Positions 1-11,268 of a stretch of DNA of 64,000 nucleotides are shown here, in pieces. A program made the position numbers and the translations under genes. Source of the stretch: Morinoia aosen (Eukaryota > Arthropoda > Malacostraca > Amphipoda > Talitridae); the NCBI GenBank assembly GCA_030386875.1, contig CM059556.1, positions 40,340,964-40,404,963 on the forward strand. The letters run 5' to 3'. Below the pieces are notes generated by a model, which saw only the letters and a list, made by a program, of their open reading frames with translations, searched no databases and was not told where the DNA came from. Position 1 is the stretch's first letter. The number at the start of each line of letters is the position of its first letter.

Positions 1-272
1 CAGTTTGTTTGCAATTTTACAAGGATTTCAAAAAACTGTCTTTGTATTTGTTCTAGTATAAAAATTCATTGACTTCTATTCTTTTGAAAACACCCCAAAA
101 ATGAACCAAAAAATGAGTTTTTCAAACAAACAAAAAAAAAACTAAGGCCTAAATCAAAAAACTTCTTGAATAAAATAGGTTTTTCTCGCAAAAATACATA
201 TAGTGGCTAAATTTCAGACCAATCGGATCAAAATTCAATTTTGACTGGAGGACCCCCTTAAATGCATGGCTA
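1..272. other. non-coding sequence, no gene seen
   Basis: AT-rich sequence with A and T runs. No coding signal is visible. It borders the TTAA-flanked element to its right and may be part of an older repeat, but I cannot define its edges. Confidence 0.4.
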
Positions 273-276
273 TTAA

Positions 277-1461
277 GGAGACCGTCTGGGTAGAAATCAG
301 GATATGTGTTGATTTTCTGTTTTTATATGCATCTTATAGAAGATTTTCTTGCGCTTCCATTGGTACTTTCCGTTTACGTCTACTCCGAATAGTGCGCCCA
401 CCAGAGGGGGGGAAAGCGATGGGGGTGGAGTGACCTTGAACCCTCCCCCCCCTCATTATTGGGAGTCAATTGAGCGTTTCTCTGCGGGAATGGCATTATT
501 GTTCGTTCATGGGCTACTCAAAGTGGTTCCATTATTCAAACGAAACATTCTAAGGCTGAATAAATATTTTTTATGAAATTTTGACAATTTCAGAATTGAG
601 CTGTTCTGCCGTATCTATGATACCGCAGCTTTCCTTCATAGCTCGATGACAGCTGCAGTATCATAGCTACAGCAGTGGTGAGCACACCAATCCAAAGGGC
701 TTGAAAAGAGCTATAAAACAAAGGAGTTGAATAGACAAAAAAACGTATTTTGGTGGAAAAAAATTAAAAATTAAAAATTTTTTTTTTGTCAAGTATTACA
801 CCCATTCCCTTTTGTTGTTTATTTTTTCACAGAGTTACAGAGCTACAGCAATGTAAATTATATCATTCAAAAGTGCTTGAAAAGAGCTACAAACGCTCAA
901 GAGTTCATTGTAGAAAACCCTGTAGTTCAAAAGATAAAAAGAAAAATTTTTTTTTTGTGAAAAAACACATTTTTCTGGAAACTTGATATTGGTTTTCTCA
1001 AATCTATCTCCTTCCACAATTTTAGAGCTACAAGAATGGTTTATATACCATTCGATAGGGCTTAGCAAGGTGTATCCATAAGCAATAGCATTTTTTGATA
1101 AATTTATTGTTTTGAAAATTACACCACATGAAAAAAAAAAATGAAAAATACATAATTTTTTTTTTCAATTCCCAAAATCCACAAAAAGAAGTTATCAAAA
1201 TTCCCTATTGCGTATGGTTATATAGACATATAAGCAATCTAAAAACGAAATACTGGTTCTGTAACTTCAAAATTGTAGAAGGAGATAGGTTTTACACAAC
1301 CCCTTATTTCATCATATTTTTAAAAAAAAAAAAAAAAAGTGCAGCTACAGAAATTTTGTCGAAATAACAAATGGTCTATGCATCATTTCACACCTACTGG
1401 GACAATTTCAGAGAAATCCATCCATAAATAACGGACTTTTTTTTTTATCCAGACGGTACCC
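277..1461. mobile_element. TTAA-flanked non-autonomous DNA element, piggyBac-like ends
   Basis: TTAA occurs at 273-276 and 1462-1465. Just inside lie imperfect inverted ends, GGAGACCGTCTGGGTA on the left and GGGTACCGTCTGGATA as the reverse complement of the right. A duplicated TTAA and short G/C-starting ends are typical of piggyBac-type transposons. The inside is AT-rich with degenerate internal copies of a segment containing 'agagctacag' (around 670, 850 and 1025) and no transposase frame. Short open frames inside look fortuitous. A solo composite of older repeats is an alternative. Confidence 0.5.
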
Positions 1462-1465
1462 TTAA

Positions 1466-1944
1466 TGTATATAAATACCATGAACCTAGCCAAGCAGATA
1501 ACAAAAGTAAAAAGATAGTAAACTTAATAAATCAGTAGTGCAGCTGGGGCTCCCCCTCCGAAATGTTCAGCTAGGGCCGGTTTCAATCGCCGTTTTCTAG
1601 CAACTATCTGTACAATAAACATTTCTAAAACTGATAACACCTACTCAAAGTTTTTTTTTACACAATATTCACATGATATGACTAGTAAACAGCACCTTCT
1701 CTTCTATTTATTTTAGATTTGGAAATTTCATAACGGACAAAAAGTGCAGTTAAACTCTTTCAATCTACTAAAGAATTCATGATAAGTTCTCTATGATTTA
1801 TTATGTTACTCAGTATGCATTGGAGAATACAAATCTTAGTAGAATCTCTTAAAATTATTAACTATACAAATAATTAAATAAAAATTTCAATAGCATCAGC
1901 TAAAATCATTAACAAAACAAATAACATAAGTAGAATTTGCCTAC
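1466..1944. other. non-coding stretch
   Basis: AT-rich sequence with no repeat or gene that I can support. If the minus-strand exon to the right is real, this would be the start of its downstream intron. Confidence 0.4.
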
Positions 1945-2062
1945 CCATGTTGTGTTCCACCAGTTGCTCCACCACCAGCCTGCTGCTGGCTGTTGTGTTT
2001 TGCGCCAGATGTTTCTTCCCTTTTGCGGGCCATGGTTGCTTGAGTTATCTAGATGCTATGGT
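1945..2062 (-). CDS. possible first coding exon of an unidentified minus-strand gene
   Basis: On the minus strand a pyrimidine-rich acceptor ending CCATAG opens an exon at 2062. A well-placed ATG (AACCATGGCC context) follows at 2033, then 29 codons starting MARKREETSGAKHNSQQQ and continuing into a Gly/Thr-rich run. A donor of form GG|GTAGGC closes it at 1945, leaving 2 nt of a split codon. If real, the rest of the gene lies left of the window and the 5' UTR upstream at higher coordinates. The reading frame is basic then Gln/Gly-rich and matches no family I recognise. Evidence is the start context, the composition and both splice borders; the exon is short, so a chance call is possible. Confidence 0.35.
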
Positions 2063-2496
2063 CTATGGAAGATAATCAGAAATTAAATATACAAGAAAAA
2101 ACTTACAGCCTGTAGAGGGCATAAATGATGTAAAAGTAATAAATAATAAGAGCTACATATATGTATAGCAATGCTTCTAATTTAATTATTTCATAAAAAA
2201 TATACAAATATATAAACTTACTACAGTATGACAGAAAAATATGAACGGCAAAAAGTAATTATACCACCAGAACAACAAACATGTACAAAAAATTAAATAT
2301 GCGGTAAATTTCTATAGGCACCACAAACTTTGACTTGAAGGAAATAATGAACATGAAAATTCACTACAACAATGCAGACAACTTTCTACTAGAAAACTCA
2401 ATATTTATAACCATAATTTAGAGCTTTCTAACATTTTATTTTGTGTAGATTTCAAAAATTTCCCTAGTAGAAATTTTTAGGTAAATAGGTTGGTAG
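2063..2496. other. non-coding stretch
   Basis: AT-rich, with no repeat or gene that I can support. It would be upstream intron if the 2.0-kb exon is real. Confidence 0.4.
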
Positions 2497-2498
2497 TA

Positions 2499-2692
2499 GG
2501 GTAATGTTCGAATGGCCGGTCGGTTCGAATTGTCGGTCATTCTTAGTTAATTTCAAATTTTTGCGCTCGGCAGCTATCTAAAAACTTAACCCGCAAGGCC
2601 TGTAGTGGTGTAATCTGCTACCGATGGTCAAAATTGAAAACTAACCAAGAATGACCGACGATTCGAACAGACCGGCCATTCAAACATTACCC
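2499..2692. mobile_element. TA-flanked MITE (Tc1/mariner-like)
   Basis: A 194-bp element flanked by TA on both sides (2497-2498 and 2693-2694). It has long inverted ends of about 60 bp beginning GGGTAATGTTCGAATGGC on the left and GGGTAATGTTTGAATGGC on the right. The centre is short and non-coding. TA target duplication with long inverted ends fits a Tc1/mariner-derived MITE. Confidence 0.75.
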
Positions 2693-2855
2693 TATAAATG
2701 CTACAAAATATTATGTTCCTTGAACTGTTAATGTTATGGTATTTCAAAATACCATGCTCAAAAATTTAAATCATTTATGCGCAACATTGAGCAAGATAGT
2801 TTTATCCAGCAATAACATAAGATTAAGTAAATGGCTTTTCACTGATTTGAGATTA

Positions 2856-3530
2856 GGTCAATGTGAAGTTTCATGCAATCACGGAAAATAATAATGCCAA
2901 TCCCAGGAATCACTAAAGGAACACATTTCAGAACATTTTACAAGAATGACATTCTGCTCGCTGATGCGTTATTTTCGAATAATTGAACTTTGAAGTTGGC
3001 CTTGGCGCCAAAGGAAGCAAGCGCGTGAAACGGAATTTAATTAATAACGGAAGCTATTACAAACGTAAAGAGGTTGGGTCGTGAGGGGGAGGCATAGTTC
3101 TTCTAGTGAAAATTATAAATAAAGCTTCTAACCCACCCATTAGGGTGACGACCGCAATCTTGTTGACATCGGGTCCAAAATGGCGGCGCCCATGGTGGTC
3201 GCCATGTTAGACCCTATGTAAACAAGATTGCGGTCGTCACCCTAATGGGTCGTTTAGAAGCTTTATTTATACTTTTCACTAAAAGAACTGTGGCTACCCC
3301 TCACGACCCAACCTCTTTACGTTTGTATTAGGGGGTTAGCTTCCGTTTTTAATTAAATTACGCTCGCTTTCTTGGGCGCGCGACGGCCAACTTCAAAGTT
3401 CAATAATTCGAAAATAAAGCATCAGCGAGCAGAATGTCGTTCATGAAAAACGTTCTTAAATGGGTTCCTTTAGTGATTGCTTGGAATATAATTATCAATT
3501 TCCATGATTGCATGAAACTTCACATTGACC
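2856..3530. mobile_element. foldback element, copy 1 (675 bp)
   Basis: A near-palindromic element: the left half (GGTCAATGTGAAGTTTCATG onward) is repeated inverted in the right half up to CACATTGACC, with arms of about 330 bp and a loop around 3190. It is flanked by a perfect 8-bp direct repeat TGAGATTA (2848-2855 and 3531-3538). An 8-bp duplication suggests hAT- or P-type transposition. No transposase is encoded. The transcript would form a long hairpin. Confidence 0.8.
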
Positions 3531-3590
3531 TGAGATTATAATTTGAAACTTCATAATTATCATAAAAAAATGTTAATCATCTCCATTTTT

Positions 3591-4265
3591 GGTCAATGTA
3601 AACTTTAATGCAATCACGGAAAATAAGAATTCCAATCTTAGGAATCACAAAAGGAACCCATTTAAGAACATTTTACAGGAATGACATTCTGCTCGCTGAT
3701 GCGTTATTTTCGAATGATTGAACTTTGAAGTTGGCCTTCACGCGCAAAAGGAAGCAACGGAATTTAATTAATAACGGAAGCTAACCCCTTATTACAAACA
3801 TAAAGAGGTTGGGTCGTGAGGGAGAGGCACAGTTCTTCTAGTGAAAATTATAAATAAAGCTTCTATCCCACTCATTAGGGTGACAAACGCAATCTTGTTT
3901 ACATCGGCTCCAAGATGGCGGCTCCCATGGTGGTCGCCATCTTGGAGCCGATGTAAACAAGATTGCGGTCGTCACCCTAATGGGTGGGTAAGAAGCTTTA
4001 TTTATAATTTTCACTAGAAGAACTGTGCCTCCCCTTCACGATCCAACCTCTTTACATTTGTAATAGCTTCCATTATTAATTATATTCCGTTTCGCGCGTT
4101 CGTTTCCTTATGGCGCAAAGGTCAACTACAAAGTTCAATAATTCAAAAATTACGCATCAGCGAGCAGAATGTCATTCCTGTAAAACGTTCTTAAATGGGT
4201 TCCTTTAGTGATTCCTAAGATCGGCATTCTTATTTTCCGTGATTGCATTAAACTTCACATTGACC
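3591..4265. mobile_element. foldback element, copy 2 (675 bp)
   Basis: The same family as the element 60 bp to the left, with exactly the same length and the same inverted arms. The centre is an almost loop-free hairpin around 3925 containing the word AAGATGGCGGC and its complement. It is flanked by CCATTTTT (3583-3590) and CCATTTTC (4266-4273), an 8-bp target duplication with one mismatch. Independent duplications show two separate insertions, not a tandem copy. Confidence 0.78.
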
Positions 4266-4533
4266 CCATTTTCAAACAGTATCCCAGAAAACAACTAGCC
4301 AGCATTAAAGGTAGCAAAAAAGTTTATTAAACTTGGTTATTTTGGAAATGAAATTCTTAGTAATTTAGTATCATACTTGGCAAACTGAATGTAACAGCAG
4401 TAATAGCAGGTCATACAACATCTACTGTAACTAGGCCTAGATATGTAGATATGACTGGCACTAAGAAGCAATAAATTTGGAACAAGTATTGCTAAATTAC
4501 AACTTACTAATAAAAAAGGTTACCCTACCTTAA

Positions 4534-5357
4534 CCCGCGCACTGTAACTGGTCGCCTCATTTACCAGGCTCACTGGTTGCCAGACGTAAGGCATAACCCC
4601 AAGTTGTTATACACCAAAATGATCGTCTCAGCGAGTGCTACACAGCTGGAGCCAGAAACCCCCACATTGTGGGGGTTAAGGCAGAGCTCCAACCACTTGG
4701 AAGTTGGGAGGGGTAAGCACAGTCAGTGTGGTAAATGAGGCGACCGTGAGAGGGTGTGCGTGCGAACAGTCAGTGGCAGCCTCAGTTACCAGCGAAACTA
4801 CTCAGGGCCTTATTTCGCCTTATTTCGTAAAAATGGCAAATAAGACAAATCTGAAGTCAGTAGCGTGTAGAGCAGTATTTTATTCATATTGTGTGAAAAT
4901 TACAAGTTTCGAAACACTATACTTACAGTAATATAACCAGACATGCAAACATGCATTTATGTAGGAACTAAAACGAAGAATGGATAACACCTAGTAGACA
5001 TAAATGGTCATAACTTTTTTTCTAATTGTTGTAGAGGAAAAATAAAAACATCAGCAGGTTTGGAAGGATTTTCTGCATAAAATAGCAGTGAAAAACATTA
5101 CATTGTTCCCAAAACACAAAAATGGCCATTGATCTCTTTGAAGCAATGTTGTGCAAAAATCTACGGAGTTTGACTCCATATTACAAAGAAACGGTTCAAG
5201 TTATCAAAAATCTGACAACATCAAAGTGTAAAGCAACATTTTTTACTCATTACTTCATATTTTTACATCTCTGCCTATTACGGTAAGTGAACAGGGAACG
5301 GCAGAGTAACGCGGGTAAATTGTCTACTTTTCTGAGGGATGCGCGACCGTGCGCGGG
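4534..5357. mobile_element. piggyBac-like non-autonomous element (824 bp)
   Basis: TTAA at 4530-4533 and 5358-5361 brackets the inverted ends CCCGCGCAC and GTGCGCGGG. A second, subterminal inverted pair contains GGTCGCCTCATTTACC (about 4551) and GGTAAATGAGGCGACC (about 4730). TTAA duplication plus ends starting CCC are the piggyBac signature. The only sizeable open frame (4704-4931) has no transposase motifs. Confidence 0.65.
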
Positions 5358-5361
5358 TTAA

Positions 5362-5937
5362 TTATACATTTTTCTTAAAAAATTTGACTTCTTATATACT
5401 GAGTATATTATATAGACAGCTCAGAATTTGAGAAGACATTATTGAACATGCATTAAGAGTATACAACATATGAATTTGTTTAAAGCTCAGAACTACACAG
5501 GCTAATCACAATTTCATCTTGAGAAAAATATAAAGCTGTCACGCAAAGACTTAGAAAATGTAAAGTAATGCTTGTAACTTGGACTGTTTAACACGTAGGC
5601 AAGTACTCGCAAATGTTATAATTAACCATTGAAATTTATACCATGATCCCTAATACATTTTCCCATAGATTAAGGCCTACATAATTTTTTTTCTTTCCAA
5701 CTATCGCAACATGTTTGATGCGTATGAAAACTTACTCAAGCTAAGATAAAATTTAATTAACTCAGAAAGGTCGTCAAGATATTCCTCTTATATTCAGGAA
5801 GGAAGACAACTTATCTAATTGATCTCACGACGTTAAAAGTCATATTCCTCACCTGCGGACTGCAAAGGAAAACTAAACACCTTGTGCGCAATTCTGGGGG
5901 AAAATAAACGAAAAACAGGATGTTTTATTCTAGTTAA
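5362..5937. other. non-coding stretch
   Basis: AT-rich, no recognisable gene or repeat boundary. Confidence 0.4.
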
Positions 5938-6030
5938 TCCTGATACACATCATCTACACTGCTTTTTCAATTTCTTATAACACCAGGACGCAATGACGAT
6001 TACCCTCGGTCAACGAGGGTAACCATTCCT
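5938..6030 (-). mobile_element. SINE 3'-half fragment
   Basis: Matches the 3' half of the tRNA-derived SINE family seen complete at 35.4 kb: the words for 'cctgatacacat', 'cttataacaccaggacgcaatgac' (shared with other copies) and the 'ggtcaa' block follow in the same order. The tRNA-like head is absent. Confidence 0.55.
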
Positions 6031-6040
6031 CTAACGATGG

Positions 6041-6165
6041 ACAAAAAGCTCTCTCAGTTTATAGAGCTCTTCTGTGGAACAAGCTTCCCCAGCATATGAA
6101 AAAGTCTAAAACTATAAATGAATTTAGAGTAAATGCGTCACGCCATTTTGCATCTCTGTCATTGG
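6041..6165 (+). pseudogene. LINE reverse-transcriptase C-terminal relic
   Basis: The plus frame reads a segment with RALLWNKLPQHMKKSKTINE and FRVNASRHF, which resembles the C-terminal end of LINE ORF2 proteins (typically LWN-LP followed by a Phe-containing helix). The frame is short and is abutted by SINE sequence. It is a remnant; no RT core is present nearby. Confidence 0.5.
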
Positions 6166-7005
6166 GCCTGCAGCATTTCGGTGTTAATTTCCCATTTACC
6201 TGAAATTTTGATTTTCCTGAAGTTTATGTTAGAAAATTAGAAATTATTTCATTTTACGTTCGCGAAGTCATTCTAATATTGATCTTAATTATTTCTGTCG
6301 AGATTATAATGCGCACCACAGCTTTCAGCTCAATGCAGCGTAATAAAAGTAGTTTTTTGTATTATTAGTTGTATTTCCTCATCTTTACTTTTTATTTTCT
6401 TTTTTCTGTTTTTTACTTAACATCCGTATGACAAACCAACTCTGAAATACATTTTTGTGTGTGTATCTATACACAGGTTTATAGATGTGAAGGTTGTGCT
6501 ATGTTTTTATTAAATTAATTTATGGCGAACGTTATCTCACTATTTCGAAATCAACTTACCTAGTTCAACTTACCTAGTTCAAAAGCATGGGAGGTTAAGA
6601 CTTTGTCTTATAGGGCTCCCATCTCTTCATCTAACAATTGTGTGAAATCCAAACACTTTCTCGAAAATAATCCCTCACTCGCTTCTCAAATACATACAAC
6701 GGACTTTTCCAGAGTCAAGACTTGTTTGTGAGGCAAATCAGTACCTCCCTCAATCATTCATGGACCAGGCACATTGGTCCAGTCTGTTAGGATTGGCGGG
6801 TATGCTAGTTATCAACTTCCAATCCTAATCTTTCTTTTGGCTCGATAGTGTTTTCAAAACGTGAGAGAAGGTTAATAAAGCATATGAAAACTCAGCTCTT
6901 TTTTTATTGGAGGAACGCCAGGCGGACTGGCGGTGAGCTTGACTGGAAGACTTGACTAGGTGGAGGCACTCCGTGCCGGCGGGGTCCGGTCCGGTGGTGA
7001 TGGTG
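6166..7005. other. non-coding stretch with one dispersed repeat
   Basis: No gene seen. The segment 6486-6548 (gtgaaggttgtgctatgttt ... ctcactatttcgaaat) recurs at 15229-15287 next to the LINE, with a few differences. The rest, up to the copia target site, has no feature I can support. Confidence 0.45.
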
Positions 7006-7010
7006 AGATC

Positions 7011-7270
7011 TAATGGATGTAGGTTAAGAAGACGAGACTCTTGGAGTTTGTATAATCAGTACACACAGCAGGACACACGTTTACATTACGAAGGGTAGTG
7101 GTGGAGTGGGCTCCAGCCAAGCCCGAGAACCACGAGCAGAGATCCACAAGAACCATGAGCTCAGTTCTCAACGCATAGTGCTGTCTAAATACATTCTTAC
7201 ACAAGAGCACTGTAACATTATCAGTATTATACACATATACATTCAAGGTGCTACATGAAAGGTTTCAACA
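7011..7270 (-). repeat. 3' LTR of the copia element
   Basis: A 260-bp copy matching 11269-11528. In element orientation it starts TGTTGAAACC and ends CATCCATTA. The left flank gives target-site copy AGATC. Confidence 0.92.
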
Positions 7271-7282
7271 CTCCTTCTCACA
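7271..7282 (-). promoter_or_regulatory. polypurine tract
   Basis: Reading on the minus strand, GAGAAGGAGTG lies directly before the 3' LTR. A purine run at this place is the expected primer for plus-strand DNA synthesis of LTR elements. It abuts the stop codon of the polyprotein. Confidence 0.7.
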
Positions 7283-10200
7283 TTGAATGTGTGTCAGATG
7301 AGACCATTCCTAACTTCGTTCTTAGTCTAGAGAACTTTTCTATCGGCAGGTTCTTGGTGAATATGTCGGCGAGCATTTCGTCGGTAGGGCAATACACTAC
7401 GTCTATATCTTTGTTACTTACAAGATCCCGTACATAGTGAAACTTAATATCGATGTGCTTGCTCCTCCCATGATATTTGGGATTGTTGGCAAGACAGATG
7501 GCTGACTGGTTGTCTTCGTTTATAACCATTGGTTCCATAGTCCCAAAATTTAGATCACTGAGTAAGTGCTTTAACCAGACAGCCTCTTGAGCCGCACCGG
7601 CAAGAGCAACGTATTCGGCTTCTGCAGTTGAGAGGGCTACACAAGTTTGTTTGTTAGATCTCCACGTAATTACCGAATTACTGAGGGTGAAACAGTAACC
7701 AGAGGTAGACTTTCGGTCATTTTTATCACCAGCCCAGTCAGCATCTGAATAACCAATGCAAGTATCAGAACATTTGCCATACAAGAGACCTAGTTTAGAG
7801 GTGCCTCTCAGGTACCTGAATATTCTCTTAACACACATCCAATGCTGTTCAAGAGGTTTGGAGCTGTATTTAGCAACATTATTCACTGCGAATGCAATGT
7901 CAGGTCGAGTTCTGGTTGACAAATACAAAAGGCTACCTACAGCACTTTGATAAGTGGCAGGGTCAAATTCGACATCATTTGGGGAGCATATCGGATTTAC
8001 GTTTACATCGGCGGGAGTTGCAACAGGTTTACAATTATCAAAGCCAAATTTTGACAACAGAGCCTCAGTGTAGGCAGTTTGATTCAAGAAGACATTGTTT
8101 TTAAATTGTACAACACTTACACCTAGGAAGTAACTCAGCACACCAAGGTCCTTCATTTTGTATTGGGTAGAAAGGCTCAACTTTATTTGATTTATTTCAT
8201 CACCAGACTCAGAAGCAATTATTAGATCGTCTACATACACCGCCACAATACACAGTTTCTCATCTTGAACACGAGTGTATATACAAGCATCACTCTTAGA
8301 TTGTACAAAACCCAATTTCTTCAAATAGCTATCTAGTGTAGTATTCCAACACTTAGGAGCTTGTTTTAGTCCGTAGAGCGATTTTTGTAGTTTACACACC
8401 AGATTTTCTTTGCCTTTGACAATAAAACCGTCAGGTTGAACCAGATATAGTTCTTCAATCAGTTCTCCATTAAGGAAGGCTGTTGCAACGTCCATGTGAT
8501 GGACTTGCATGTTGCATTTGGCAGCCAAAGCTAGTACTGTCCTGACAGACTCAAATCGAACCACGGGACTGAAGGTCTCGTCGTAGTCAATGCCATATTT
8601 TTGTGAGTACCCCTGAGCCACAAGGCGAGCTTTGTACGAGCAAATGCTTCCGTCGGGTCCGGTTTTTCTTGTAAAGATCCACTTTGATTTGATAGGTTTT
8701 TTGTCATTAGGACACTCTACAAGGGACCATACTCTGTTTTGATTTATAGACTCCATCTCATTCTCCATAGCTGTTTCCCATAGTTTTGCTTCTGGTCCAC
8801 TGAGTGCTTCTTGAACACAAGATGGTATATCAAGCTCATTTTTCATTAAATACACCCATTCACCAAACCTATCAGGAGCCCGTCGATATCTGGTTGATTG
8901 TCTAGGTTGCACTCCCTCCATCCCAGCATCTGACTGTCTATGCTCCACCCCTCCCTCAGAGTCTTCTGGTTCTGGATCCTGAGGAAGAAGAGTAAAATTA
9001 CCATCATTTACTTCTGAAGGCTCCTTCTCAATTGGCATCTGCTGAGATTCATTGAACATAACGTCTCTACTCAAAAATATCCTTCTACTGTTTATGTCAT
9101 ACAGACGATATCCCTTGGATCCACTTCCATATCCTACAAGAACACACGGTTTAGATTTTGGATCAAGTTTTTCCCTCTCATCTTTGGGGACATGAGCGTA
9201 CGCACTGCAGCCAAAGGTTTTGAGGTGCTGTACGTTGGGCTTGTGTCCATTAAGGGCCTGATAAGGGGTCATATCATTCAATGCACTAGCAGGGCTCCTA
9301 TTTTTGACATACACGGCAGTTGATATAGCTTCACCCCAGAATGATTTTGGTAACTTTGAACCAGACAGCATAGCTCTGACAGAGTCAAGAAGAGTTCTAT
9401 TCATTCTTTCTGCAACTCCATTTTGTTCAGGTGTCTTAGGCACAGTTTTTTCATGGATAATTCCTTCCCTTTTTAGGAATTGTTCAAAGTCATTAGAGAT
9501 GTATTCCCCACCGTTATCGGAGCGCAGAATTTTAATTTTGTGATCATAGTGATTTTCTACCAAGGATTTGAACTCCTGAAACACTTTGAAAACATCACTC
9601 TTATGTTTGATAATGTACACCCAAGTATATCTGGAGTGGTCATCTATGAAGGTTACAAAATACCTTCCACTCCCAAGTGATATGGGATTAAGCTGGCCAC
9701 ACACATCACTGTGGATAAGTTCTAAGGGTTGGCGTTTCCTTTTGTGATTTGTTTTGGGGAACGGAAGCCTATGATTTTTACCATCACAACAGTTTTCACA
9801 AAAAATGTTATCTCCACTCACAGAACAATCGAAACCTCTAACAAGATTCTTAGTGGCTAATTTCTTAAGATTATTGAATCCTAGATGACAAAATCGTTTA
9901 TGCCACAGAATTTCATCAGAGGAAACGTTCATGCATTTAGCGGCTGAATTAAGGGTGCAATTAAGTTTATACAATTTTCCTACTTTACTGCCTAAGGCAA
10001 TTAATTCATCGTCTTTATTTACAATCTTACATGAGCTTTCGTCAAAGTAAACTGAGTTTCCACTTTCTGTAATCTGAGGCACGGAAAGTAAATTGTAGGC
10101 TAAGCCAGGTACATACAAGACATTCTTAACAACACAGGTATCTACTCGACCTTTAGGCAACAACACCATAACTTCAACATCACCTACACCAACACCTTGC

Positions 10201-11120
10201 AAGTTTCTACCATCACCAACTTCAATGTTAATTGGACTAGATAGCTCATTCATACAAGAAAAATCATTCCTATTATTACACATGTGTGCTGTTGCACCGG
10301 AATCAATTACCCAACAATTATTGATATTTATCACAGACAATGCACCGATATAATTTGTTTTACCTGCTACAAAATTGTTTTGGTTTTCTGTGTGGTTCCC
10401 ATCTTCTTTCTTCAATTTTTCTTGATAGATCCAGCACTTGGTACGTAGGTGTCCCAATTTTCCGCATTCGAAGCATCGTGAGTTTTTCAATTTGGAGGTC
10501 ACAAGGGATTTTTCACTGAAGTCTGAAGCACTTTGGTTTTTCAGTTTTGCTTCTTCATTCAGAAGACGCTCTGTCACAATATCCCATGACGGTAGTTTTT
10601 CATGAGCTTCCAGTGCAGTCACCAGTGTGGAGAAATGGTCGGGAAGTGACGACAGCAAGATTATTACACGACTTTCTTCATCAACAGCGTCATCAATCAC
10701 ACTCAAGGACTCAAATATTTCGACAAATGCTTTGAGATGAGTTTGTAAGTCTTGGTCTTCTTTTAGTTTCATGTTGTAGAGTCTTTTGCGTAGTCTGAAC
10801 TTGTTAGACCAAGTTTTCTTCTGGAATGTATCTTCAATCTTATGCCATAGTTGCACAGGGTCAGTAGGATCACCCAACAAATAAAGTTGACTTGTTTCGA
10901 CACCAAGCACAATTGTTGCAAGTGCACTGTCACGTCTTTCTTCAAATTTTCTTCGAGCAGTCTCGTCCGTAGTCTGTGGCATGGTTTCCGTTCCTCGAAC
11001 CAAGTTCCACAGTTTTTCCTTCATCAGAATCATCTTCATTTGCAGCTTCCACGTAGGATAGTTTTTATCATTAAGAGCCGTGAGGCAGTTCTTTGCACTT
11101 TCACTTACGGAGCCTGCCAT
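7278..11120 (-). CDS. copia-type gag-pol polyprotein, 1280 aa, intact
   Basis: One frame encodes everything needed for copia retrotransposition. In order: a Gag region with a UBN2-like N-terminus (about residues 1-200); a CCHC zinc knuckle CFECGKLGHLRTKC (216-229); an aspartic protease with DSG at 273-275; an integrase HHCC finger (H407, H412, C441, C444) and DDE core (D472, D535, E571, with the last two 35 residues apart); a reverse transcriptase with D877 in MDVATAFLNG and YVDD at 962-965; and an RNase H with D1126, E1167 and D1203. The length and the lack of stops match active copia polyproteins. The ATG at 11120 lies about 150 nt inside the 5' LTR and opens the full-length Gag. No separate frame or frameshift site is needed. 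All catalytic residues I checked are present. Confidence 0.95.
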   Translation of the reverse strand: MAGSVSESAKNCLTALNDKNYPTWKLQMKMILMKEKLWNLVRGTETMPQTTDETARRKFEERRDSALATIVLGVETSQLYLLGDPTDPVQLWHKIEDTFQKKTWSNKFRLRKRLYNMKLKEDQDLQTHLKAFVEIFESLSVIDDAVDEESRVIILLSSLPDHFSTLVTALEAHEKLPSWDIVTERLLNEEAKLKNQSASDFSEKSLVTSKLKNSRCFECGKLGHLRTKCWIYQEKLKKEDGNHTENQNNFVAGKTNYIGALSVININNCWVIDSGATAHMCNNRNDFSCMNELSSPINIEVGDGRNLQGVGVGDVEVMVLLPKGRVDTCVVKNVLYVPGLAYNLLSVPQITESGNSVYFDESSCKIVNKDDELIALGSKVGKLYKLNCTLNSAAKCMNVSSDEILWHKRFCHLGFNNLKKLATKNLVRGFDCSVSGDNIFCENCCDGKNHRLPFPKTNHKRKRQPLELIHSDVCGQLNPISLGSGRYFVTFIDDHSRYTWVYIIKHKSDVFKVFQEFKSLVENHYDHKIKILRSDNGGEYISNDFEQFLKREGIIHEKTVPKTPEQNGVAERMNRTLLDSVRAMLSGSKLPKSFWGEAISTAVYVKNRSPASALNDMTPYQALNGHKPNVQHLKTFGCSAYAHVPKDEREKLDPKSKPCVLVGYGSGSKGYRLYDINSRRIFLSRDVMFNESQQMPIEKEPSEVNDGNFTLLPQDPEPEDSEGGVEHRQSDAGMEGVQPRQSTRYRRAPDRFGEWVYLMKNELDIPSCVQEALSGPEAKLWETAMENEMESINQNRVWSLVECPNDKKPIKSKWIFTRKTGPDGSICSYKARLVAQGYSQKYGIDYDETFSPVVRFESVRTVLALAAKCNMQVHHMDVATAFLNGELIEELYLVQPDGFIVKGKENLVCKLQKSLYGLKQAPKCWNTTLDSYLKKLGFVQSKSDACIYTRVQDEKLCIVAVYVDDLIIASESGDEINQIKLSLSTQYKMKDLGVLSYFLGVSVVQFKNNVFLNQTAYTEALLSKFGFDNCKPVATPADVNVNPICSPNDVEFDPATYQSAVGSLLYLSTRTRPDIAFAVNNVAKYSSKPLEQHWMCVKRIFRYLRGTSKLGLLYGKCSDTCIGYSDADWAGDKNDRKSTSGYCFTLSNSVITWRSNKQTCVALSTAEAEYVALAGAAQEAVWLKHLLSDLNFGTMEPMVINEDNQSAICLANNPKYHGRSKHIDIKFHYVRDLVSNKDIDVVYCPTDEMLADIFTKNLPIEKFSRLRTKLGMVSSDTHSM

Positions 11121-11254
11121 GTTTCTTTCTCTTTCACCGTTTCTGTCTCACACAGCACTAACAAATCACCAACTTCTGTTCTCGCTGTCCCGGGCTGTTT
11201 TTCGCTTCGGGACTTAAGATAACCTCACTTGATATTGCTTCATCGGAAGGTTTA

Positions 11255-11268
11255 CTGTGCCCATAACC
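11255..11268 (-). promoter_or_regulatory. primer-binding site, half tRNA-iMet type
   Basis: Immediately inside the 5' LTR the minus strand reads GGTTATGGGCACAG. Drosophila copia is known to prime from the internal anticodon-side part of initiator tRNA-Met with a site beginning GGTTATGGGC. This site matches that pattern with one difference. Confidence 0.75.
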
